Part shown: piece by piece, positions 51,771-59,709 of the stretch
Position numbering within the stretch: position 1 is the stretch's first letter
How the letters are laid out: each line of letters opens with the position of its first letter
Assembly: GCA_903876735.1 (NCBI GenBank)
Contig: CAIRAW010000075.1
Span: 62,001 to 126,000, forward strand
Origin: an uncultured beta proteobacterium
GTDB taxonomy: Bacteria > Pseudomonadota > Gammaproteobacteria > Burkholderiales > Burkholderiaceae_C
Length of the DNA: 64,000 nucleotides
Direction of reading: 5' to 3'
The notes under the pieces: model-generated
Told to the model about the DNA's origin: nothing
What the model saw: only the letters and a program-made list of their open reading frames with translations
Database searches by the model: none
Made by a program: the position numbers and the translations under genes

Positions 51771-54700
51771 TCAGACGCTCGCCGAAATGGCGCGCTCGGT
51801 GGTGGTAATCGCGTAGACCTTGCCGGCGGCGTCGAGCAGGGTGCCTGCGATCAGGCTGACATTCAAGATGGCACCGGTGCTTGTCAGGCGCTGCGTGTGG
51901 CAGGGCGCAAAGTCCGGTGTCTGGCCCAACTGCGCCAGCGTGCTCAGCGCGCCTTCGCGCAGTGCCGGCGGGATGCGCGCCAGTACGTTGAGCTGCAGCG
52001 CCTCGGCTTCGCTCCAGCCATACAGGCGCTGTGCACCCGGACTCCAGGACAGCGTCTGGCCTTGCAGGTCGTGCGCCGTGATGGCGTCGCGCGCATCGCA
52101 CGCCAAACGCACAAGCTTGGCCAACTCTTCGGCTTTTTGCAGGGCCTCACGGTGCAGCACGGCTTCGGTGGCGTCGATGAAGGAGATCACGGCGCCCTCG
52201 ATCACGTTGTCGAGGGTGCGATAGGGACGGATGCGCAGATTGAACCACTTGCCCTGCGTGGTCTGCACTTCCACCTCTTTTGGCGCCAGCGTGTCGAGCA
52301 CGCGCTTGACGTCCGCTACCAGACTGTCGTAGCCCTTGAGGTTGGAGACGATGTGACCGACCGGGCGTCCGACGTCGCTCAGGATCAGGTTCAGGATTTC
52401 CGAGGCCGTTGGCGTGAAGCGCAGGATATGCAGCTGATGGTCAACGAAGACGGTGACGATGCCGGTGCCCGCCAGCAGGTTGTTCATGTCGTTATTGAGC
52501 CGCGACAGGTCAAGCACCTTGGTCTGCAGTTCGTTGTTGACGGTGGCCAGTTCCTCGTTCACCGATTGCAGTTCTTCCTTCGAGGTTTCCAGTTCCTCGT
52601 TGGTTGACTGCAGTTCCTCGTTGACCGACTGCATTTCTTCGTTCGACGATTTGAGTTCCTCGTTGGAACTCTCGAGCTGCTCGTGGGTGCTCTGGATGTA
52701 CTCATCCTTGGCGCGCAGTTCGTCGCGCAGCGCAGCGATCTGGGCCATGGTGCCGCCGGCTTCAGTGCCACTTGCAGGGGCTGCCGGTTCGGCTTGCGCC
52801 AGGCCAATTTCAGGTGTCGGAACTTCTTCGACGATTACAAGAAAAAGTTGCGGCTGGGCGGCATCGGGCGATTTCGCCGGCAACTCGCCCAGCACTGGCC
52901 GCACACTCAGATTGACCAGATTCAAAGCGTCGTTGGTCTTTACGCGCAGGCCAGGCACACGAACCATCGTGTGCATGATCACCGCTTTGTGCAGGGCTGT
53001 CGCCAGCGCGGCGCGAAGACCTTCGCGTGCCATCTTGAGTACATTGTTGACGCTGGCCTCGCCTGGCACCAGTTCGAGGTAGCGGCCGAACCGGCCATGC
53101 AGGTAGAGCACGTCGCCGTGTTCATTGATCAGGGCGCCCGTGGGTGCGATCTGCTGCAACAGCGCCTGCTCGGTGAGTTCGCGCAAGGGCAGCTTGGCAC
53201 TGGTGACCGTTTTGCTGCTGGCGCGCGCATGGCCGGACGGGTTGCTCATGGGGGGCAGGAAAGAAAAACGGTCCACCATGGCGCGCTGCATGCCCTGAAA
53301 GTCCTGCTTGCGCTGATACAGCTTGGTCTTGCGGTCGAGCACGCCAAACAGGTCGCCAAAGTCGCCCACGCCTTCGGAGGTGCCCAGAAACAGGATGCCA
53401 CCCGGTTTCAGTGCGTAGTGGAACAGGGGAATCAGCCTTTTTTGCAACTCGGCGCCAAGGTAGATCAGCAGGTTGCGGCAGCTCAGCAGATCGAGCCGCG
53501 AGAACGGCGGGTCCTTGATCACGTCCTGCTCCGAGAAAACCAGCATGTCGCGGATCACCTTGTGCACGCGGTAGGCGCCGAGGTCTGGTTCGATGGTAAA
53601 GAAACGCGCCAGTCGCTCGGGGCTGATGTCGGCTGCAATGCTGAGCGGGTAGAGACCGGCGCGGGCGGTAGCAATCGCGCGACTGTCGATGTCGGTGGCG
53701 AAAACCTGCACCGTGTAGCTCTGTTTGAGCGCCTCGATGCGCTCCTGCATCAGGATGGCGATGGAATAGGCTTCCTCGCCGGTCGAGCAGCCGGGTACCC
53801 AGACCCGCAGCAAGCCGCCGGCCGGCTTGTCGGCAAATAGCTTGGGCAGGATCTGTTGCTCCAGCGCGGTAAACGCGTCGGGGTCGCGGAAGAAGTTGGT
53901 CACGCCGATGAGCAGGTCACGAAACAGCGCTTCCACCTCGGGCGCAGACTGCTGCAGGAACTTGACGTAGCTCTCGAGCGCTTCGATCTGGTGCACGGCC
54001 ATGCGGCGTTCGATGCGGCGGTGGATGGTGCTGGGCTTGTACTGCGAAAAATCATGCCCGGTCTGGGCCCGCAGCAGGATGAAAATGCGCTTGAGCGAAT
54101 TTTCTGTTTGCGGTGCTGCAGTGCCGCTCATGCGCGGCAGTGTGCCAAAAGCGCGCGCAACGTAGGCCATCAGTTGGGTTGCCATTTCGTTCGGTGGCAA
54201 CTCAAAATCGACCAGCCCGGTGTCCAGCGCGCTGCGTGGCATGCCATCAAATTCTGTGCTATCCGGGCGCTGCGCCATCACCATGCCGGCTTCACCCTTG
54301 ATCGCACGCACGCCGGCCGTGCCGTCGCTGCCGGTACCCGACAGAATGATGCCAATAGCGTGTTCGCGCTGGTCCTGCGCCAGCGAGCGAAAGAAGAAGT
54401 CGATCGGCAGGCGCTGTCCGCGCGGTGCTGCCGGTTCGAGTAATTGCAGGTGGCCGTTCAGAAACGCCATGTCGCGGTTCGGCGGAATGATGTAGGTGCA
54501 GTTGATATGGACCTGCATGCCGTCTTCCACCTCGAACACCTGCATGCGGGTGTAGCGCCGGATCAGGTCGACCAGAATGCTCTTGTGGTCGGGTGCCAGG
54601 TGTTGCACCAGCACAAAAGCCATACCGGGCTCTGCGTCCTTGGGCATGCCGGTGAAGAAGGCCTCGAACGCGGCCAGGCCGCCGGCCGAAGCGCCAATGC

Positions 54701-54803
54701 CCACGACAGGGAAATGGGCTGCTACCGCTGCCTGCACCTCGGCCGGCGCGATGGCCACCGGTGTTGCGGGTGTTTGGGCTTTGCCGACTTTTTTTGTGCT
54801 CAT
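51771..54803 (-). CDS. CheB-CheR-PAS fusion protein (methylesterase/methyltransferase)
   Basis: Large signalling protein of 1010 residues. CheB methylesterase domain (about 30-215) has the catalytic Ser39 in GIGASAGGL, the His in VQHLAPDHKS and Asp in GTGSDGTAG. CheR methyltransferase domain (about 245-500) has FRDPDAF, VPGCSTGEEAYSIA and RNLLIYL. A long heptad coiled-coil of SNEELKS-type repeats (about 690-775) and two PAS domains (about 785-1005) follow. There is no kinase or receiver domain at the end. ATG 54803 has GAGGA upstream; an earlier frame start overlaps the neighbouring gene. It is transcribed with the oxidoreductase upstream (10-base gap). No other chemotaxis gene is near. Confidence 0.92.
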   Translation of the reverse strand: MSTKKVGKAQTPATPVAIAPAEVQAAVAAHFPVVGIGASAGGLAAFEAFFTGMPKDAEPGMAFVLVQHLAPDHKSILVDLIRRYTRMQVFEVEDGMQVHINCTYIIPPNRDMAFLNGHLQLLEPAAPRGQRLPIDFFFRSLAQDQREHAIGIILSGTGSDGTAGVRAIKGEAGMVMAQRPDSTEFDGMPRSALDTGLVDFELPPNEMATQLMAYVARAFGTLPRMSGTAAPQTENSLKRIFILLRAQTGHDFSQYKPSTIHRRIERRMAVHQIEALESYVKFLQQSAPEVEALFRDLLIGVTNFFRDPDAFTALEQQILPKLFADKPAGGLLRVWVPGCSTGEEAYSIAILMQERIEALKQSYTVQVFATDIDSRAIATARAGLYPLSIAADISPERLARFFTIEPDLGAYRVHKVIRDMLVFSEQDVIKDPPFSRLDLLSCRNLLIYLGAELQKRLIPLFHYALKPGGILFLGTSEGVGDFGDLFGVLDRKTKLYQRKQDFQGMQRAMVDRFSFLPPMSNPSGHARASSKTVTSAKLPLRELTEQALLQQIAPTGALINEHGDVLYLHGRFGRYLELVPGEASVNNVLKMAREGLRAALATALHKAVIMHTMVRVPGLRVKTNDALNLVNLSVRPVLGELPAKSPDAAQPQLFLVIVEEVPTPEIGLAQAEPAAPASGTEAGGTMAQIAALRDELRAKDEYIQSTHEQLESSNEELKSSNEEMQSVNEELQSTNEELETSKEELQSVNEELATVNNELQTKVLDLSRLNNDMNNLLAGTGIVTVFVDHQLHILRFTPTASEILNLILSDVGRPVGHIVSNLKGYDSLVADVKRVLDTLAPKEVEVQTTQGKWFNLRIRPYRTLDNVIEGAVISFIDATEAVLHREALQKAEELAKLVRLACDARDAITAHDLQGQTLSWSPGAQRLYGWSEAEALQLNVLARIPPALREGALSTLAQLGQTPDFAPCHTQRLTSTGAILNVSLIAGTLLDAAGKVYAITTTERAISASV

Positions 54804-54813
54804 GGGTTTGTCC

Positions 54814-57800
54814 TCAGGCGGCCTGCGCCATTGCCGGCGTCTGTGTTGCAAGCAGGGTCAGGCGTTCGCTGTCGGCCGTCGCAGCCGAGGCTTCGCGCAC
54901 ATGGCCGTAGCCGCGGATCTTTTGTGGCAGGGCCGCCAGCGCAATGGCTTTTTCCAGACTGCGTGCCTGCGGCGCCGCCAGCAGGGCTGCGATGTCCTGC
55001 TCGTATTGCGCCAGCAGGCGCGCGTCGAGCCGGCGCTCGGCGTTGTTGCGAAACGGGTCGAGCCAACTGCCGCGCAGGCCGCGCAACGCGTTCATGAGCT
55101 TGAAGGCGCGCATCACCCAAGGGCCGAGCTCGCGCTTTTTCACTTTGCCGCTGATCGGGTCGGCCTTGCCGAAGGGCCAGGCGCCGAGGTGAAAGTGCAG
55201 CGTGTAGTCGCCCTCGAAGGTGGCAGCGAGCTGCTGGCGGAAAGCGTCCGAGCTGTACAGACGCGCCACCTCCCATTCGTTTTTGGCTGCCAGCAGCTTG
55301 AAGTAGCTCAGGGCCACCGCCTTGCTCAGGCGCTCGCCGGCGCCCAGTTCGTAGTCCAGTTTGACAACCCTCTCCAGCAGTGTGTGGTAGCGCGCGGCGT
55401 AGGCGGCGTTGTCGTAGTCGGTCAGGAAACTCTCATGGCGCTGCATCAGTTTGGCCAGCGACTCGTTGGCGCGCGGCACGAACTGCACCACGTTGGCCGG
55501 CGTTGCCACTTTCTGCACTGCCGCCAGGTCGGTGGCGGCGCGCCGGCCCCAGAGAAAGGCCTTGCGGTTGAACTCGATCTGAACGCCGTTGAGTTCAATC
55601 GCCTTGTCCAGTGCCGCCAGCGAGACCGGAATCCAGCCCTTTTGCCAGGCGGCGCCGAGCATGAACATATTGGCCGCGACGCTGTCGCCCATGAGCGCGC
55701 GCGCTATCTCGATGCCATTGGCGGCAAAGAACTGTTCGCCGCAGACGGCCTGGATGCTGCCCAGCATGGCGCTGGCGTCGACGCTCCAGTCGGCGTTGCG
55801 CGCGAAGTCGGCGGTTGGAATGACGTCGGTGCAGACCACGGTGCGCGTGCGCCCGGCGCGCATGCGCGACAGCGCTTCGTCGCCGGCGGTGACGATCAGG
55901 TCGCAGCCGATCACGGTATCGGCCTCGCCCGGTGCGATGCGGGTGGCGTGCAACTGGTCGGCGCTCGGGGCAATGTGCACATGCGAGAGCACGGCGCCGT
56001 ATTTCTGCGACAGACCGGTGACGTCCAGAATCGAACAGGCCAGGCCGTCGATGTGGGCCGCCATGCCGAGCAACTGCCCGATTGTCACGACGCCGGTGCC
56101 GCCAATGCCACCGACCAGCACGCTGATGGAGCGGCTTGGCCGCTCGATCACGGGCAGCGCCGGCAGCGGCAGCTCCTCGGTTGTCGCGCTTGTGAGCTTG
56201 GCCGGCTTGCTCAGCGCGCCGCCGTGCACCGTGACAAAGCTCGGGCAAAAGCCCTCGATGCAGGTGTAGTCCTTGTTGCAACTGTTCTGGTTGATCTTGC
56301 GCTTGCGCCCCAGCGGCGTCTCCAGTGGTTCGATCGAGAGGCAGTTCGACGCGGTGCCGCAGTCGCCGCAGCCTTCGCAAACCGCCGCGTTGATGAAGCT
56401 GCGCTTGGCCGGGTCTGCCCATTTTCCACGCTTGCGCAGGCGCCGGCGTTCCGTGGCGCAGGGCTGTTCGTAAAGCAGAACGGTCACGGCCTTGATGTCG
56501 CGCAAGCGCATCTGGACCGCTTCCAGATCGTCGCGGTGGTGCACCTTGACTTCAGTCGGCAGGCCGGCATTGGCGTATTTCTCCGGTTCATCGCTGACCA
56601 GGGCGATCTCGTGCACGCCTTCAGCCAGCAGTTCACGGATGGTCTGCGGAACCGTCAGTTCACCATCGACGGGCTGGCCGCCGGTCATGGAGACAAAGCC
56701 GTTGACCAGCAGCTTGTAGGTCATTGGCACCTTGGCTGCCACGGCCTGGCGGATGGCCAGAAAACCGGAGTGGAAATAAGTACCGTCGCCCATGTTGGCG
56801 AAGACATGGGCTTCGTCGGTGAAGGGCTGCTGACCCAGCCACATCGCGCCTTCGCCGCCCATGTGCGACACGGTGCCGGTGGTTTTCGGGTTTTGCAGCA
56901 TGGCGATGGTGTGGCAGCCGATGCCGGCCAGCGCGCGCGAACCGGCAATCACCTTGGTCGAGCGGTTGTGCGGGCAGCCCGAGCAAAAACTCGCGCTGCG
57001 CTGCGACGCTGACGGCGCCTTCGGTCCGGGCAGTGTGATCGGTTGCAGGCCGCAGGCCGGGTTGAGCATCAGCATCACGTCAAGCAGGACCTTGGCCACG
57101 ATGGCCGGCGAAATCTCGGCGTTGTTCGGGAACACGCGCATGCCGCGCTCCAGGCCGTAGGTCGGCGCGCCAACCGCCTTGCCAATCACCTTGGGGTGCT
57201 TGGCAAGTTTGATGTCGTAAAGGATGGACTTGATCTGCTCTTCGAGCAGCGGGCGTTTTTCTTCCACCACCAGAATGGCGTCAACATCCTGCGCCAGGGT
57301 GCGCACAAACTCGGGATCGAGCGGCCAGATCATGCCGACCTTGGCAATGCGGATGCCCATTTCCTGCAGCCTGGCATCGGTCCAGCCCAGTTCCAGCGCC
57401 GCCTGGCACACGTCCTGGTAGGCCTTGCCGGCCGACACGATCGCCAAGCGTGGCGTCGATGTTTCGTGCGAGATGCGGTTGAGCCGGTTGGCGCGGGCGT
57501 AGGCGGCAGCGGCGTAGATCTTGTGGTTGTAGAGCCGGTCTTCCGCCAGTAGCGGCATGTCAATCGGGCGGATGCTCAGGCTGGGCGCGCCCAGCGGGTT
57601 GGGAGCGGGCAGGGACGGCACTTCGGGCAGCACGATCTGCGGTGAATCCGGCGCCACGTAAATCGTGCCGCCGCCTTCGACCACGTCGGTCACCACCTTC
57701 ATGCCGACCCAGCAACCCGAGAAGCGCGACATGGCGATGCCGTGCAGGCCGAAGTCGAGCAACTCCTGCGTATTGGACGGATAGAGCACCGGCATGCCGG

Positions 57801-58314
57801 CGGCGATGAAGATCTGGTCCGAGAAGTTCGTGATGGTCGAGGACTTGGCGCCGTGGTCGTCACCAGCGAGCGCCAGCACACCACCCAGGGCGCTGGTGCC
57901 GGCGCTGTTGGCGTGGCGCAGCACGTCGCCGCTGCGGTCAACGCCCGGGCCCTTGCCGTACCAGATGCCAAACACGCCGTCCACCCGCGCACCCGGGAAA
58001 CTGCCCACGTGCTGCGCACCCCAGATCGCCGTGGCGGCCAGGTCTTCGTTGACCGCAGGGCGGAAGAAAACCCGGTTTTCCTTGAGGATGGTCTCTGCAT
58101 GCCACAGGTCCATGTCGTAACGCCCCAGAGGCGAGCCACGGTAGCCCGAGACATAGCCGCCGGTGTTCTTGCCCTCGGCTTCGTCGCGCAATCGTTGCTG
58201 GATTGGCAGGCGCACCAGGGCCTGGGTGCCGGCCAGAAAGACCCAGCCTTCTTTGACCCGGTATTTGTCGTCAAGCGCCACGTCGGGGCGAACCAAATCA
58301 AGGGATGTGTTCAT
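54814..58314 (-). CDS. Fused indolepyruvate ferredoxin oxidoreductase
   Basis: 2-oxoacid:ferredoxin oxidoreductase of 1166 residues joining alpha and gamma-like parts. It would decarboxylate aryl pyruvates to aryl-acetyl-CoA. The N-terminal TPP domain includes GGYVSGYRGSPLGRYD; the central TPP-binding domain has SFCSGCPHNRSTK and ANMGDGTYFHSGFLAI (about 530-560). A cysteine cluster CEGCGDC with CPSF follows (about 640-690). A C-terminal gamma-like domain is marked by VGGIGGTGVVTIGQLLGMAA. Length fits the fused aerobic betaproteobacterial form. It is the first gene of a unit with the CheB-CheR gene. Confidence 0.92.
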   Translation of the reverse strand: MNTSLDLVRPDVALDDKYRVKEGWVFLAGTQALVRLPIQQRLRDEAEGKNTGGYVSGYRGSPLGRYDMDLWHAETILKENRVFFRPAVNEDLAATAIWGAQHVGSFPGARVDGVFGIWYGKGPGVDRSGDVLRHANSAGTSALGGVLALAGDDHGAKSSTITNFSDQIFIAAGMPVLYPSNTQELLDFGLHGIAMSRFSGCWVGMKVVTDVVEGGGTIYVAPDSPQIVLPEVPSLPAPNPLGAPSLSIRPIDMPLLAEDRLYNHKIYAAAAYARANRLNRISHETSTPRLAIVSAGKAYQDVCQAALELGWTDARLQEMGIRIAKVGMIWPLDPEFVRTLAQDVDAILVVEEKRPLLEEQIKSILYDIKLAKHPKVIGKAVGAPTYGLERGMRVFPNNAEISPAIVAKVLLDVMLMLNPACGLQPITLPGPKAPSASQRSASFCSGCPHNRSTKVIAGSRALAGIGCHTIAMLQNPKTTGTVSHMGGEGAMWLGQQPFTDEAHVFANMGDGTYFHSGFLAIRQAVAAKVPMTYKLLVNGFVSMTGGQPVDGELTVPQTIRELLAEGVHEIALVSDEPEKYANAGLPTEVKVHHRDDLEAVQMRLRDIKAVTVLLYEQPCATERRRLRKRGKWADPAKRSFINAAVCEGCGDCGTASNCLSIEPLETPLGRKRKINQNSCNKDYTCIEGFCPSFVTVHGGALSKPAKLTSATTEELPLPALPVIERPSRSISVLVGGIGGTGVVTIGQLLGMAAHIDGLACSILDVTGLSQKYGAVLSHVHIAPSADQLHATRIAPGEADTVIGCDLIVTAGDEALSRMRAGRTRTVVCTDVIPTADFARNADWSVDASAMLGSIQAVCGEQFFAANGIEIARALMGDSVAANMFMLGAAWQKGWIPVSLAALDKAIELNGVQIEFNRKAFLWGRRAATDLAAVQKVATPANVVQFVPRANESLAKLMQRHESFLTDYDNAAYAARYHTLLERVVKLDYELGAGERLSKAVALSYFKLLAAKNEWEVARLYSSDAFRQQLAATFEGDYTLHFHLGAWPFGKADPISGKVKKRELGPWVMRAFKLMNALRGLRGSWLDPFRNNAERRLDARLLAQYEQDIAALLAAPQARSLEKAIALAALPQKIRGYGHVREASAATADSERLTLLATQTPAMAQAA

Positions 58315-58401
58315 GTGTGTCTTCCGGTCATCGCAAGGGTTTTCTGATTGTGGCGGTGCGTGCCTGTTTGCGCTGTCGCTTAGTGTACGGGCGCAGGGGT
58401 G

Positions 58402-59607
58402 CTAGAACAACTGATCCGGCAATACATTCGCGGCGGCTGGCGCCGGCCCCGTCTCGCCCTCGCCGGGTCTGGCAAGCGAAGCTACGCGCACACCGAGCAG
58501 GCGCAGGCGTTGCGTCAGGGGCACGCGCTTGAGGCACAGGCCGGCGGCGTGGCGGATGGCCTGCGCGTCGCCGGTGCACTCGGCCAGTGTCAGGTCGCGC
58601 GTGACGCATTTGAAGTCGTCATAACGCAGCTTGATGCCGATGGTCTTGCCGACGTAGCCCTTGCGCTGCAGGTCATCGGCCACCTGCTGGCACAGGCGGC
58701 TGAAGATGGCGCCGAGTTCGGCTTTGTCGCGCACCGCATGCAGGTCGCGCTCGAACGTGGTCTCGCGACTGATCGAGACCGGGTCACTCTCCATCACGAT
58801 CGGTCGACTGTCGCGGCCGTGGGCGGCATCAAACAGCCAGGCACCGGTCTTCTGTCCAAAGTGGTCGATCAGCCAGTCCACCTCCTTTTGCGCCAGTTCG
58901 CCAATGGTGCTGATGCCAAGGGCCTGCAGTTTTTCATCGGCTTTCGGACCGATGCCGTTGATCTTGCGGCAGGCCAGCGGCCAGATCTTTTCCTGCAGGT
59001 CTTTTTCATAAACGATGGAGATACCCTTGGGCTTGTTGAACTCGCTGGCCATCTTGGCCAGCAGCTTGTTCGGCGCCACGCCGATCGAGCAACTCAGCCC
59101 TGTCTGGTCGAATATGGTTTTCTGGATCAGACGCGCCAGCACGCGACCGCCTTCGCGCTGGCCGCCCGGAACCTCGGTGAAATCGATGTAGACCTCGTCG
59201 ATGCCGCGGTCCTCCATGAGCGGTGCAATGTCGGTAATGATGGCCTTGAAGGCGCGCGAGTAACGGCGGATTTCAGGGAAGTCAACCGGCAGCAGGATCG
59301 CCTGCGGGCACAGGCGCGCCGCTTTCATCAGCCCCATGGCCGAGCCAATACCAAACTGGCGCGCGGCATAGGTTGCGGTGGTGATGACGCCGCGCCCGAC
59401 GTAGTCCTTGATTCGGGGAAACTCGTCCAGCGGGATCCTGTGCAACAGGCGTTCGGACTGATCCGGGTCGGTCGCAGCGTCCAGCGCGCGCCGGCCGCCG
59501 CCGATCACTACCGGCAAGTCCTTGAGTTGCGGGTAGCGCAGCAACTCGACGGAAGCGTAAAACGCGTCCATGTCAAGGTGGGCGATGCGGCGTATCTTTT
59601 CGGCCAT
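58402..59607 (-). CDS. dinB: DNA polymerase IV
   Basis: Y-family translesion polymerase of 401 residues. It begins IRRIAHLDMDAFYASVELLR with the first catalytic Asp pair (about 11-15). GIDEVYIDFTEV (about 103-114) supplies the second acidic pair, and SIGVAPNKLLAKMASEF and KINGIGPKADEKLQALG (helix-hairpin-helix) follow. A little-finger domain occupies about 240-350. Length is slightly above E. coli DinB (351), the C-terminal tail being longer. No LexA box is obvious upstream by eye. Confidence 0.94.
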   Translation of the reverse strand: MAEKIRRIAHLDMDAFYASVELLRYPQLKDLPVVIGGGRRALDAATDPDQSERLLHRIPLDEFPRIKDYVGRGVITTATYAARQFGIGSAMGLMKAARLCPQAILLPVDFPEIRRYSRAFKAIITDIAPLMEDRGIDEVYIDFTEVPGGQREGGRVLARLIQKTIFDQTGLSCSIGVAPNKLLAKMASEFNKPKGISIVYEKDLQEKIWPLACRKINGIGPKADEKLQALGISTIGELAQKEVDWLIDHFGQKTGAWLFDAAHGRDSRPIVMESDPVSISRETTFERDLHAVRDKAELGAIFSRLCQQVADDLQRKGYVGKTIGIKLRYDDFKCVTRDLTLAECTGDAQAIRHAAGLCLKRVPLTQRLRLLGVRVASLARPGEGETGPAPAAANVLPDQLF

Positions 59608-59640
59608 GGCCTGAGGATAGCGTGAATGGGTACTGCGTCA

Positions 59641-59700
59641 GGTCAAAGTAAGGGTGGGCAAAAAACGTTATGCTGCAGCGCAATAGTCGCTACTTTGACC
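59641..59700. promoter_or_regulatory. 10-bp inverted repeat flanking the promoter region of the Pat-like gene
   Basis: GGTCAAAGTA (59641-59650) and TACTTTGACC (59691-59700) are perfect inverted copies, 40 bases apart, just upstream of the ATG at 59710. A TATGCT sequence (59669-59674) that could be a -10 element lies between them. The spacing between repeat centres is 50 bp, close to five helical turns, as for a looping repressor pair. Confidence 0.55.
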
Positions 59701-59709
59701 GGAACCCGC

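Noticed and set aside
54577-57012. 811-codon plus-strand frame
   Set aside because: Antisense to the CheB-CheR and oxidoreductase genes.
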